The position numbers and the translations under genes were made by a program. From NCBI RefSeq assembly GCF_000620705.1, contig NZ_KK211171.1:141143-205142 (forward strand): a stretch of DNA of 64,000 bases, written 5' to 3'. The number at the start of each line of letters is the position of its first letter. Positions within the stretch are counted from its first letter, which is position 1. The DNA is from Nocardioides sp. URHA0020. Its GTDB lineage: Bacteria > Actinomycetota > Actinomycetes > Propionibacteriales > Nocardioidaceae. Positions 24,767-33,414 of this stretch are shown piece after piece. The notes under the pieces are model-generated. The model worked only from the letters and a program-made list of their open reading frames with translations, was not told where the DNA came from and ran no database searches.

Positions 24767-26277
24767 GCACCTTCCAGGGCGGGAGCCTTGTCGAGCAGGG
24801 GTCCGCCCCACTGGGCGAGCAGCGCGGCCTCGAGGGCGGCGCCGACGCGGTAGCAGCGGTCGTCGGCGAGCGCCGGCGCCAGTATCTGGAAGCCGGCCGG
24901 CAGGCCGTCCTCCTCGGCCAGGCCGCTCGGCACCGAGATGCCGGGCACGCCCGCGAGGTTGGCGGGGATGGTCGCGAGGTCGTTGAGGTACATCGCGATC
25001 GGATCGTCGAGCTTCTCCCCCAGCTTGAACGCCGTGGTCGGCGCCGTCGGGGAGACCAGCACGTCGGCCTTCTCGAAGGCGGCCTCGAAGTCGCGCGAGA
25101 TCAGCGTGCGCACCTTCTGGGCCTGGCCGTAGAAGGCGTCGTAGTAGCCGCTGGACAGGGCGTAGGTGCCGAGGATGATCCGGCGCTTCACCTCGTCGCC
25201 GAAGCCGGCGTCCCGCGACGCGCGCATCACCTCCTCGGCGCTGGCGTCGGGCTTGCCCTCGGGCCAGACCCGCAGGCCGTAGCGCATCGCGTCGAACTTC
25301 GCGAGGTTGCTCGATGCCTCCGCCGGCAGGATCAGGTAGTACGCCGCCATCGCGTGCACGAAGTTGGGGCACGAGACCTCGACGACCTCGGCGCCCGCCT
25401 TCACGAGCAGGTCGACCGACTCCTGGAAGCGGTCCATCACGCCCGGCTGCCAGCCGTCGCCCGAGAGCTCGGTGATCACGCCGACGCGGACGCCGCTCAG
25501 GTCCCCGGTCGCGCCCAGGCGTGCCGCCGCGACGAGGTCGGGCAGCGGCTGGTCGATGCTGGTGGAGTCCTTGGGGTCGTGGCCGCCGATCACCTCGTGC
25601 AGCAGCGCCGAGTCGAGGACCGTGCGGGTCACCGGGCCGGCCTGGTCGAGGGAGTTGGCGAGCGCGACGAGCCCGTAGCGCGAGACCCCGCCGTACGTCG
25701 GCTTGACGCCGACCGTGCCGGTCACGGCTCCGGGCTGGCGGATCGAGCCGCCGGTGTCGGTGCCGATCGCGAGCGGCGCCTCGAAGGCGGCCACCGCGGC
25801 CGCCGAGCCACCGCCCGAGCCGCCGGGGATCCGCTCCAGGTCCCAGGGGTTGTGGGTGGGTCCGTACGCCGAGTGCTCGGTCGAGGACCCCATCGCGAAC
25901 TCGTCCATGTTGGTCTTGCCGAGGATCGGCAGGCCGGCCGCGCGCAGCCTCGCGACGACGGTCGCGTCGTACGGCGGGATCCAGCCCTCGAGGATCTTCG
26001 ACCCGCAGGTCGTCGGCAGGCCCTCGGTCGCGAGCACGTCCTTGACCGCGATCGGCACGCCGTCGAGCGCGGACAGCAGCGCGCCGGCCGCGCGGCGGGC
26101 GTCCGACTCGGCCGCCTGCGCGAGCGCGCCCTCGGCGTCGACGTGCAGGAAGGCGTGGACGACGCCGTCGACGGCCGCGATCCGGTCGAGGTGGAGCTGG
26201 GTCAGCTCGACCGAGGTGGTCTCACCGGCGGCGAGCGCGTCGGCCAGCTCGGCCGCGGTCCTCTGGATGAGGCTCAT
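24763..26277 (-). CDS. gatA: Asp/Glu-tRNA(Asn/Gln) amidotransferase subunit A
   Basis: 504 aa amidase-signature glutaminase of GatCAB. Catalytic Lys79 (PIAVKDVL), cis-Ser154 (PGGSGGGS) and nucleophile Ser178 (GTDTGGSIRQP) are all present. It releases ammonia from glutamine and passes it to GatB. Starts within the gatC stop region (1-nt overlap) and overlaps gatB by 4 nt; order C-A-B is the common one. Confidence 0.97.
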   Translation of the reverse strand: MSLIQRTAAELADALAAGETTSVELTQLHLDRIAAVDGVVHAFLHVDAEGALAQAAESDARRAAGALLSALDGVPIAVKDVLATEGLPTTCGSKILEGWIPPYDATVVARLRAAGLPILGKTNMDEFAMGSSTEHSAYGPTHNPWDLERIPGGSGGGSAAAVAAFEAPLAIGTDTGGSIRQPGAVTGTVGVKPTYGGVSRYGLVALANSLDQAGPVTRTVLDSALLHEVIGGHDPKDSTSIDQPLPDLVAAARLGATGDLSGVRVGVITELSGDGWQPGVMDRFQESVDLLVKAGAEVVEVSCPNFVHAMAAYYLILPAEASSNLAKFDAMRYGLRVWPEGKPDASAEEVMRASRDAGFGDEVKRRIILGTYALSSGYYDAFYGQAQKVRTLISRDFEAAFEKADVLVSPTAPTTAFKLGEKLDDPIAMYLNDLATIPANLAGVPGISVPSGLAEEDGLPAGFQILAPALADDRCYRVGAALEAALLAQWGGPLLDKAPALEGA

Positions 26278-26576
26278 CAGGCCTCCTCGCCCAGGATGCG
26301 CGGCACGGAGAAGCGCTGCTCGTCGACTGCCGGGGCTCCGGAGAGCGCCTGCTCGGGCGTCAGGCTCGGGGTCACGACGTCCTCGCGGAAGACGTTGGTG
26401 AGCGGGAGTGCGTGGGACGTCGGCGGGATGTCGTCACCGGCGACGCCGCTGATCGAGGCGACCGACTCGAGGATCACCGACAGCTGCGGGGCGAGATGGT
26501 CGAGCTCGGCGTCGGAGAGATCGATCCGGGCGAGGTTCGCCAGGTGGGCGACCTCGTCGCGCGTGATTTCGGGCAT
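26277..26576 (-). CDS. gatC: Asp/Glu-tRNA(Asn/Gln) amidotransferase subunit C
   Basis: 99 aa, normal length. Typical start PEITRDEVAHLANLARIDLSD and tail VDEQRFSVPRIL. It wraps around and stabilises GatA-GatB. ATG 26576 lies 7 nt after a TAGGAT -10, so the gatCAB mRNA is probably leaderless. Heads the operon. Confidence 0.95.
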   Translation of the reverse strand: MPEITRDEVAHLANLARIDLSDAELDHLAPQLSVILESVASISGVAGDDIPPTSHALPLTNVFREDVVTPSLTPEQALSGAPAVDEQRFSVPRILGEEA

Positions 26577-26583
26577 GGGGTCA

Positions 26584-26589
26584 ATCCTA
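26584..26589 (-). promoter_or_regulatory. -10 box of gatCAB (leaderless)
   Basis: TAGGAT on the minus strand, 7 nt (TGACCCC) before the gatC ATG. Confidence 0.5.
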
Positions 26590-26660
26590 GGAGAGATGGG
26601 CCCGACCCAACCGATCGGGCCGATGCGGCATCTTGTCGGGTGACCGCTCGAGGAGGATCG

Positions 26661-27179
26661 ATGGCGAGAACACTGACGGACGAGGAGTTCGCCGAGTTCG
26701 TGCATGCCGTCTGGCCGGCGCTCTACCGCACCGCCTACCTGATGCTGGGCGAGCACCAGCTCGCCGAGGACCTGGTGCAGACGTCGCTGGCCAAGACCTA
26801 CGCCTCGTGGCGCAAGGTCAAGGAGCCCGCCGCCGCACCGGCGTACGCCCGCGTGGTCCTCGCCAACACCGCGGCCTCGTGGTTCCGGCGGCGCTCCTGG
26901 CGCAACGAGCACCCGACCGAGGTGCTCCCCGACGCCGGGCGCGACCTCGACCCCAGCACCCGGCCCGCGGTGGAGACGGCCCTGGCGACCCTCGCTCCCA
27001 GGCAGCGGGCGGTCGTGGTGCTCCGCTACTACGACGACCTCAGCGTCCGCGAGGTCGCCCACGCCCTCGGCATCTCCGAGGGCACCGTGAAGAGCCAGAC
27101 CTCCGACGCCCTCGCGCGGATGCGAGCCCTCCTGGGCGACGACGTCGTCCCCTCGACCGAGGGAGCACACCATGACTGA
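26661..27179 (+). CDS. SigE-family ECF RNA polymerase sigma factor
   Basis: 172 aa. Region 2 with LYRTAYLMLGEHQLAEDLVQTSLAKTY and region 4 with LAPRQRAVVVLRYYDDLSVREVAHALGISEGTVKSQTSDALARMR. It matches the actinobacterial 'SigE family' of small ECF-like sigma factors. ATG 26661 has an excellent AGGAGG site at 26651-26656; in-frame sequence upstream is not needed. Its last codons overlap the next gene by 8 nt, so the two are coupled and that membrane protein probably controls it. Confidence 0.9.
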   Translation: MARTLTDEEFAEFVHAVWPALYRTAYLMLGEHQLAEDLVQTSLAKTYASWRKVKEPAAAPAYARVVLANTAASWFRRRSWRNEHPTEVLPDAGRDLDPSTRPAVETALATLAPRQRAVVVLRYYDDLSVREVAHALGISEGTVKSQTSDALARMRALLGDDVVPSTEGAHHD

Positions 27180-28323
27180 ACGACTCTCGAGCCTGCTGCA
27201 CGACGAGGCGACGGCGCTGGCCGTGCCACCTCCGGCGGCCGATCGCGTCCTGGCGCAGGGACGGGCGCTCCAGCGGCGGCGCCGTACGACGCTCGCTGTC
27301 GCGTTCGCCGCCGTCGTCGTGCTCGTCGCCGGGGTCACGGTCGGCGCGGTCGTCGGCGACCGCAGCGACGACCAGCTCCAGCCGGCCGGGCCCGCGGACC
27401 AGAAGGCGTACGTGGAGAAGGGCGCCTGGGCGACCGGCGACGAGGTGCACATCGGCAACCACGTCGTCACGGTGCCGCACGTGGGCCTGCTGTCCTACAC
27501 GTCCGTGGGGGTGCTCGTCTGGTCGCCGAGGTTCACGAAGAAGCCGGCCCCCGACAACATCCGCAGCGTCACCATCCTGGTGACCCCCGACGGCAAGACC
27601 CACCCGATCGACCACCCGGGGATCACCAGGCTGGGCGCGGCTCCGGCCAGCGACCCCACCTCGCCGTACATCGCGTACACCCGCCAGTCAGCCGGCTCGA
27701 AGGCCTCGGAGCTCGTCGTGATCAACCTCCTCACCGGTCGGGAGCAGGTGGTCAGCACCCCCGCCGCGCAGCGGGACGAATACCGCATCGGCCAGGCCGC
27801 CCTCGACGGTGACGTGGTGATCTACACGGGCACCGAGGACGAACGGGTCCAGGTCGACTGGCGCACCGGTCGGCAGCTGCCGCTCAACGACAGCCACGGC
27901 ATGATCATCGCGCGGGGCGGCTATCAGCAGGGCCGCGGACTCGCCAGCTACATGGGCGAGGGTCGGTGGGAGGTGTGGTCGGCTGTCGACGACGAGCTGC
28001 TGCTCAGCGTCACGGTCCGGTCGGCGGCGTACGACGTCGGCGCCTCCCTGTCGCCGAACGGGAAGTACCTCGCGGTCCCCAACGGCAGGAAGGGGATCCG
28101 GGTCTACAGGGTGGACACCGGCGACTTCGTCCTGCTCGGCGGCGACCGCGACGTCAGCGAGTACGGCTGGACCCCGGACGGTCACCTGGTCGGCAAGAAG
28201 TACCTGCAGCAGCGGTCCGAGGTCGAGACCTGCGACCCCGACACCGGGAAGTGCACCGGCACCGGCATCGAGGTCACCCCGCAGGTGCGGCTGGTGCAGG
28301 GCGCCCAGGGCCTGCCCGTCTAG
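27172..28323 (+). CDS. Single-pass membrane protein, putative partner or anti-sigma of the SigE-type factor
   Basis: 383 aa. Cytosolic N-terminus of about 42 residues ending RRRR, one membrane helix at about 44-66 (LAVAFAAVVVLVAGVTVGAVVG), and an outer domain of about 310 residues with repeated beta-strand blocks (GLASYMGEGRWEVWSAVDDELLLSV, SLSPNGKYLAVPNGRKGIRVYRV) that look like a propeller. No zinc-binding HxxxCxxC anti-sigma motif is present. Overlap with the sigma gene implies coupled translation. Anti-sigma role is inferred from topology and position only. Confidence 0.72.
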   Translation: MTERLSSLLHDEATALAVPPPAADRVLAQGRALQRRRRTTLAVAFAAVVVLVAGVTVGAVVGDRSDDQLQPAGPADQKAYVEKGAWATGDEVHIGNHVVTVPHVGLLSYTSVGVLVWSPRFTKKPAPDNIRSVTILVTPDGKTHPIDHPGITRLGAAPASDPTSPYIAYTRQSAGSKASELVVINLLTGREQVVSTPAAQRDEYRIGQAALDGDVVIYTGTEDERVQVDWRTGRQLPLNDSHGMIIARGGYQQGRGLASYMGEGRWEVWSAVDDELLLSVTVRSAAYDVGASLSPNGKYLAVPNGRKGIRVYRVDTGDFVLLGGDRDVSEYGWTPDGHLVGKKYLQQRSEVETCDPDTGKCTGTGIEVTPQVRLVQGAQGLPV

Positions 28324-28332
28324 GGCAGGCCC
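28308..28332. terminator. Hairpin terminator between convergent genes
   Basis: Perfect 10-bp stem GGGCCTGCCC / GGGCAGGCCC with loop GTCTA. It spans the stop codon of the 27172 gene and lies 15 bp before the end of the convergent secreted-protein gene, so it could serve both directions. Confidence 0.6.
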
Positions 28333-28347
28333 GGGCACCCGCCGGGA

Positions 28348-28779
28348 TCAGCAGCGACCGATCTTCGTCACCTTGACCGGGCCGCCGTCACCCATCTGAC
28401 CCTGGAACTGTCCGGCGCCCAGGGTGTAGCCGGCGTTGCGCGGGAAGACGACCTTGCCGGTCTTCGAGGTCTTGCCCTTGGCGATCAGCGGCGAGTGCCA
28501 CTCCGAGCGCGTCTTCGATCCCTTGGTGACCATGAGGGCGGCACCGATCTCGGCCTTGTTGCCGTTGACCAGGCGGGTGTAGATCACGAAGGCCTTGCCC
28601 TTGCGGATCGACACCTTGCACGCCTGGTGCTTGGCGCCCTCCCACTTCGCGATGGTGGTCCAGGACTTGCCGGCGCGCGCAGGCGCGGCGTCGGCCGAGG
28701 TCACGGCGACGGTGGGGACGGAGACGAGGGCGGCGGTCAGGGCGGTAGCGGCGAGGCGCTTGATGGTGGTCACCGTCAC
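28348..28779 (-). CDS. Small secreted protein of unknown function
   Basis: 143 aa with signal peptide (residues 1 to about 32, ending SADAAPARA). The mature part is Lys/Gly-rich with two cysteines, one at the C-terminus (KVTKIGRC), which probably form a disulfide. No recognised domain. Start GTG 28779; a GTG two codons later would do as well, and there is no clear ribosome-binding site. Monocistronic, downstream of a short spacer from ligA. Confidence 0.65.
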   Translation of the reverse strand: MTVTTIKRLAATALTAALVSVPTVAVTSADAAPARAGKSWTTIAKWEGAKHQACKVSIRKGKAFVIYTRLVNGNKAEIGAALMVTKGSKTRSEWHSPLIAKGKTSKTGKVVFPRNAGYTLGAGQFQGQMGDGGPVKVTKIGRC

Positions 28780-28842
28780 AAGGTTTCACGACGATGAGCG
28801 TCCGGAGGGCAAACGGTCAAACTCCCACCCCTAGGGGTGGTG

Positions 28843-30921
28843 TCAACCATTTGCAGCCGGCGGACCGTCCGCCAGCAGCGCCTTGAAGGCGGCCTCGTCG
28901 AGGATCGGTACGCCGAGCTGCTCGGCCTTCTCGGCCTTCGACCCAGCGTTGTCGCCGATCACGACGTAGTCGGTCTTCTTCGACACCGAGCCCGCGGCCT
29001 TGCCGCCGCGGATGAGGATCGCCTCCTTGGCGGAGTCGCGGCTGAAGTCGACCAATGAGCCGGTCACCACGACCGTGAGTCCCTCGAGCGTGCGCGGGGT
29101 CGACTCGTCGCGCTCGTCGGCCATCCGCACCCCCGCCGCCGTCCACTTCTCGACGATGGTCACGTGCCAGGGGATCTCGAACCAGGCGATCACGGCCTCC
29201 GCGATCGTCGGCCCCACCCCCTCGGCCGCGGCCAGCTGCTCCTCCGTGGCCGCGCGGATCGCGGCCATCGACCCGAACTCCTGGGCCAGGGCACGCGCGG
29301 CGCTCGGGCCGACGTGCCGGATCGACAGCGCCACCAGGACCCGCCACAGCGGCACGTCCTTGCGGTCGCCGAGGTTGTCGAGCAGCCGCTGGCCGTTGGC
29401 GGAGAGCTGGGGGCCCTCCTCGTCCTTCTTCGGCGCCCGGGTGAAGAGCGGAGCCCGCAGCAGCTGCTCGGCGGTGAGGTCGAAGACGTCACCCTCGTTG
29501 GCGACGACCCCGGCGTCGAGCAGCGCCGTCGCGGCCTCGTAGCCCAGCCCCTCGATGTCGAACGCGCTGCGACCGGCGACGAAGTAGACCCGCTCGCGGA
29601 CCTGACCGGGGCAGAGCTCGTGGTTGGGGCAGCGCCGGTCCTTGTCGCCCTCCTTCTGCTCCACCAGGGGGGTCCCGCACGAGGGGCACTCGGTGGGCGG
29701 CACCCACTCCGCGAGGCCCTCCGGGCGCAGCGCGAGGACCGGTCCGAGGATCTCGGGGATCACGTCGCCGGCCTTGCGCAGGATCACGGTGTCGCCGGGG
29801 CGCACGTCCTTGCGCACCACCTCGTGGAAGTTGTGCAGCGTGGCGTTCTCGACCGTCGAGCCGGCGACCAGCGTCGGGACCATGACGCCGTACGGCGTGA
29901 CCCGGCCGGTGCGTCCGACGTTGACCCGGATCTCGAGGAGCTCGGTGTTGACCTCCTCGGGCGGGTACTTGAAGGCGATCGCCCATCGGGGCGCCCGGCT
30001 GGTGGAGCCCAGGCGGCGCTGCAGCGAGACGTCGTCGACCTTCACCACGACGCCGTCGATCTCGTAGGGCACGATCGTGTGGCGGTGCTCGCCGGCGTGC
30101 TCGATGTAGGCCTCGACGTCCTTGAGCGTCGGGACGACCTTGACCTTGTCGCTGACCGGCAGCCCCCACGCCTGGAGCGCGTCGTAGGCGTGCGACTGCG
30201 CCGTCGGCTCGAACCCCCGGCGCTCGCCGATGCCGTGGCAGACCATGCCGAGCGCGCGGCTGGCGGTGACCCGCGGGTCCTTCTGCCGCAGCGACCCGGC
30301 GGCAGAGTTGCGCGGGTTGGCGAACGGCGCCCGGCCCGCCTCGAGCAACGACTCGTTGAGCCGCTCGAACGCCTCGACGGGCAGGAACACCTCGCCGCGC
30401 ACCTCGATCAGGTCCGGCACCGGGAACTCGTCGGTCCCGGTGAGCCGGTCGGGCACCGACGCGATCGTGCGGACGTTGGGCGTGACGTCCTCCCCCGTGC
30501 TGCCGTCGCCGCGGGTCAGCGCCCGCTTGAGCCGACCGCCCTCGTAGAGCAGGTTGATGGCGAGGCCGTCGACCTTGAGCTCGCACAGCAGGGCCGGCTG
30601 CTCGACGCCGTCGCGCGCGAGACGGGCGTACCAGGACTCGATCTCGTCGTACGAGAAGGCGTTGTCGAGGCTCTCCATGCGGCGCAGGTGGTCCACCGCG
30701 GTGAACTCGGTGGAGACGGCACCGCCGACCTTCTGCGTCGGCGAGTCCGGCGTACGCAGCTCGGGGAACTCCGCCTCGAGCTCCTCGAGCCGGCGCATCC
30801 GCCGGTCGAAGTCGGCGTCGTCGAGGGTCGGGTCGTCCAGCACGTAGTAGCGCCAGCGGGCGTCCTCGATCTCCTCCGCGATCCGTCGGTGCTCGACCTG
30901 CGGCTCGGACGGGGTGCTCAT
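28843..30921 (-). CDS. ligA: NAD-dependent DNA ligase
   Basis: 692 aa, normal length. Essential sealing of nicks in replication and repair using NAD. Adenylation domain with active-site lysine in CELKVDGLAINLLYEGG; OB fold; Cys4 zinc finger CPSCGTPLVEQKEGDKDRRC (with NHELCPGQV following); helix-hairpin-helix repeats; C-terminal BRCT at about 615-692 (TLEGLTVVVTGSL). ATG 30921 is preferred; another in-frame ATG at 30930 cannot be excluded. Divergent from the tetR/DHA2 pair. Confidence 0.96.
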   Translation of the reverse strand: MSTPSEPQVEHRRIAEEIEDARWRYYVLDDPTLDDADFDRRMRRLEELEAEFPELRTPDSPTQKVGGAVSTEFTAVDHLRRMESLDNAFSYDEIESWYARLARDGVEQPALLCELKVDGLAINLLYEGGRLKRALTRGDGSTGEDVTPNVRTIASVPDRLTGTDEFPVPDLIEVRGEVFLPVEAFERLNESLLEAGRAPFANPRNSAAGSLRQKDPRVTASRALGMVCHGIGERRGFEPTAQSHAYDALQAWGLPVSDKVKVVPTLKDVEAYIEHAGEHRHTIVPYEIDGVVVKVDDVSLQRRLGSTSRAPRWAIAFKYPPEEVNTELLEIRVNVGRTGRVTPYGVMVPTLVAGSTVENATLHNFHEVVRKDVRPGDTVILRKAGDVIPEILGPVLALRPEGLAEWVPPTECPSCGTPLVEQKEGDKDRRCPNHELCPGQVRERVYFVAGRSAFDIEGLGYEAATALLDAGVVANEGDVFDLTAEQLLRAPLFTRAPKKDEEGPQLSANGQRLLDNLGDRKDVPLWRVLVALSIRHVGPSAARALAQEFGSMAAIRAATEEQLAAAEGVGPTIAEAVIAWFEIPWHVTIVEKWTAAGVRMADERDESTPRTLEGLTVVVTGSLVDFSRDSAKEAILIRGGKAAGSVSKKTDYVVIGDNAGSKAEKAEQLGVPILDEAAFKALLADGPPAANG

Positions 30922-31035
30922 GGCGTCCATTCTGCCGGTCGGCACCGACGGTCGGCACCCGCCCCGACGGGCCCTCGCCGGGGCGCTGAAAAAAGTCTGA
31001 GAAATATTCGCTGGAGCGGAATGAACCGGGCGGTC

Positions 31036-31041
31036 TAGCCT
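31036..31041 (+). promoter_or_regulatory. -10 box of the tetR-efflux operon
   Basis: TAGCCT; the predicted start point is about 7 nt further on, at the first base of the operator palindrome. The preceding 60 bp (AAAAAAGTCTGAGAAATATT...) is unusually AT-rich for this genome. Confidence 0.5.
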
Positions 31042-31048
31042 GTTGGGG

Positions 31049-31073
31049 ATGAAACGAAACCGTTTCGTTTCAT
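31049..31073. promoter_or_regulatory. TetR operator: perfect 25-bp palindrome
   Basis: Half-site ATGAAACGAAAC, a central C, then its exact reverse complement GTTTCGTTTCAT. It begins at the expected transcription start of the tetR-efflux operon and lies 38 bp before the tetR ATG, so bound repressor would block its own promoter. No mismatch in 12 paired positions. Confidence 0.85.
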
Positions 31074-31111
31074 CCAGGTTAACGAAGAATGAACACCCGA
31101 GGACCCCACCG

Positions 31112-31726
31112 ATGACCCCCACGAACGAGCGCCCCCGCATCGAGGGCGAGCGCGAGCAGGAGATCCTCGAGGCGACCCTCCAGGTCCTCGCCGACGTGGG
31201 CTACGACCGACTCACCATGGACGCGGTCGCCGCCAAGGCGAAGGCGTCCAAGGCCACGCTGTACCGACGGTGGACCAACAAGGTCAGCCTGGTGATCGAG
31301 GCGCTCCAGCACACGAAGAGTGCCCGCGACCTCCCCGACACGGGCTCCCTGCGCGGCGACCTGCAACAGGTCTTCTGCGGCGTCGGGGGCTTGGTCGACC
31401 CGACCGCCGTCGCGATGTTCGCCAGCGTGCTGACCGCGATCACCCGTGACGCCGACTTCGCCGCGGCCTTCCGCCGCGACGTGATCGCGCCCAAGATCGC
31501 CGTCTCCCGCCAGCTCTGGGAGCGCGCCCGCGACCGGGGCGAGCTCCGCGACGACATCGATGTCGACCTCCTCGAACCGGCCCTGGCCGGGATCGTCCTG
31601 CACCGCGTCTTCGTGATGGGCGAGATCCCCGGGCCCGACCTGATCACCCGTGTGATCGACCAGATCATCTTGCCGGCCGCCACCCGCGACCCGGCCACAC
31701 TCCAGACGACCCAGAAGGAAGACTGA
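31112..31726 (+). CDS. TetR/AcrR-family transcriptional repressor
   Basis: 204 aa. HTH at about residues 30-52 (TMDAVAAKAKASKATLYRRWTNK); the C-terminal ligand domain is of the TetR_C type (AVAMFASVLTAITRDADF). ATG 31112 has a GAGGA site 8 nt upstream; the frame is open further upstream but would run through the operator palindrome. It shares a transcript with the DHA2 pump (stop/start TGATGA), indicating a self-regulated drug-resistance-type pair. Confidence 0.9.
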   Translation: MTPTNERPRIEGEREQEILEATLQVLADVGYDRLTMDAVAAKAKASKATLYRRWTNKVSLVIEALQHTKSARDLPDTGSLRGDLQQVFCGVGGLVDPTAVAMFASVLTAITRDADFAAAFRRDVIAPKIAVSRQLWERARDRGELRDDIDVDLLEPALAGIVLHRVFVMGEIPGPDLITRVIDQIILPAATRDPATLQTTQKED

Positions 31727-33333
31727 TGACTGAAGTCGCCAGTGTCGAGAGCACCGATGCTCCCGGCAAGAAGCTCAACCTGACGTGGGCACTCGTGCTC
31801 ATCTCGATGGCGCAGCTGATGGTGGTGCTCGACGCCTCCATCGCCAACATCGCGCTGCCCTACATCGGCGAAGACCTGAACATCAGCAGCGCCAACCTGA
31901 CGTGGATCGTCACGGGCTACGCCCTGTCCTTCGGCGGCCTGCTGCTGCTCGGCGGACGCCTGGGTGACCTGTACGGCCGCCGGAAGGTCTTCATGATCGG
32001 CCTGTCGGTCTTCGCGATCGCCTCGCTGCTCGGTGGTCTCGCCCAGAGCGAGGGCCTGCTGCTCGCGTCCCGCGGCCTGCAGGGGCTGGGCGCGGCGCTC
32101 GCCTCGCCCGCCGCCCTGGCCCTGATCACCACCACCTTCCCGGCCGGCCCCGCGCGCAACCGCGCCTTCGCGGTGTACGCCGCGATGTCCGGCGCCGGCG
32201 CGGCGGTGGGCCTGATCCTCGGTGGCTGGCTGACCGGCACCAACAGCTTCCTCGGGCTCGTCGACATCGACGGGTGGCGGATGACGTTCCTCATCAACGT
32301 CCCGATCGGCCTGATCGCCGCGGCGCTCGCCCCGCGCTTCCTCAACGAGTCCGAGTCGCACCCCGGCCAGCTCGACGTCCCCGGCGCCATCACCGGCACG
32401 CTGGGCCTGCTCGGCCTGGTCTACGGCTTCAGCCGCGCCGGCCAGGCCGCGCACGGCTGGGACGACCCGTGGACGATCGCGTCCCTCGCGGCCGGCGTCG
32501 TGCTGCTCGCGGCGTTCGCGTTCATCGAGTCTCGTGTGAAGCACCCGCTCCTGCCGGTCCGGGTCTTCGCCAACCGCACCCGGGCGACCAGCTTCCTGGT
32601 GATGATGGTCGTCCCGGCGGCGATGTTCTCGATGTTCTACTTCCTGAGCCTCTTCATCCAGCTGGTGATGGGCTACAGCCCGCTGCACGCCGGCTTCGCG
32701 TTCTTGCCGTTCTCCTTCGGCATCGTGATCGGCGCGGCAGTCTCGTCGAACCTGGTGAACCGGATCGATGCCCGCTTCATCGCCGGTACCGGCACCCTGA
32801 TGGCCGCGGCCGCCCTGGTGGGCTTCTCGCAGCTGTCCGTGCCGGACTCGGCGAGCGGCGTGCTCGAGGCGATGCAGGGCGGCGCCCTGGGCGACAGCGT
32901 GAACTACTGGACGGAGATCTTCCCGTTCATCGTGCTGATGTCGATCGGCATGGGCGCGGTGTTCGTGCCGCTCACCCTCACCGCGGTGCACCACCTGCGC
33001 TCCGAGGACTCCGGCATCGGCTCCGGCGTGCTCAACACGATGCAGCAGGTCGGCGGTGCCCTGGGGCTCGCGATCTTGAGCACCGTCGCGCTGAGCGCGG
33101 CCAGCGACAAGAAGTCGGAGCTGGCCGGTGCCTTCACCCAGCAGGGCCTCCCGACGGAGCAGGTCGGCCAGCTGGCCTACCTCGGCTCGTTCACCGACGG
33201 CGCCACCGCGGCCTTCCTGGTCGGCGCGGCGCTGATCTCCATCGGCTCCCTGGCGACGTGGCTCTTCCTCAACGTCAAGCACCAGGAGCTCGCCACCGAC
33301 GGCCCGGAGGACGTGCCGGTCCACGTCGGCTGA
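31726..33333 (+). CDS. DHA2-family (EmrB/QacA) multidrug efflux MFS transporter
   Basis: 535 aa with 14 predicted membrane helices. Motif D1 in VVLDASIANIALPYIGEDL, motif A in GGRLGDLYGRRKVF, and motif C in YAAMSGAGAAVGLILGG. Proton-driven export of hydrophobic compounds from the cytosol. Start ATG overlaps the tetR stop; its inducer and substrate are probably the ligand of that TetR. Substrates unknown. Confidence 0.92.
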   Translation: MTEVASVESTDAPGKKLNLTWALVLISMAQLMVVLDASIANIALPYIGEDLNISSANLTWIVTGYALSFGGLLLLGGRLGDLYGRRKVFMIGLSVFAIASLLGGLAQSEGLLLASRGLQGLGAALASPAALALITTTFPAGPARNRAFAVYAAMSGAGAAVGLILGGWLTGTNSFLGLVDIDGWRMTFLINVPIGLIAAALAPRFLNESESHPGQLDVPGAITGTLGLLGLVYGFSRAGQAAHGWDDPWTIASLAAGVVLLAAFAFIESRVKHPLLPVRVFANRTRATSFLVMMVVPAAMFSMFYFLSLFIQLVMGYSPLHAGFAFLPFSFGIVIGAAVSSNLVNRIDARFIAGTGTLMAAAALVGFSQLSVPDSASGVLEAMQGGALGDSVNYWTEIFPFIVLMSIGMGAVFVPLTLTAVHHLRSEDSGIGSGVLNTMQQVGGALGLAILSTVALSAASDKKSELAGAFTQQGLPTEQVGQLAYLGSFTDGATAAFLVGAALISIGSLATWLFLNVKHQELATDGPEDVPVHVG

Positions 33334-33339
33334 CCGCAC

Positions 33340-33405
33340 GGGTCGGCGCCGGATCGCAGTCGGGTCGGCGTCAGGTCGCACCTCAGGGTGCAATCTGGCG
33401 CCGAC
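33340..33405. repeat. Three-unit short repeat, also a possible two-way terminator
   Basis: GGGTCGGCGCCGGATCGCA (33340-33358) and GGGTCGGCGTCAGGTCGCA (33362-33380) are direct copies; a third copy, GAGTCGGCGCCAGATTGCA, is inverted at about 33390-33408. The first and third can pair through GTCGGCGCC/GGCGCCGAC (33342-33350 with 33397-33405), enclosing a small GCACC-TCAG-GGTGC hairpin. It lies between two convergent genes (DHA2 pump and MetE-like). Confidence 0.5.
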
Positions 33406-33414
33406 TCGGCGATT

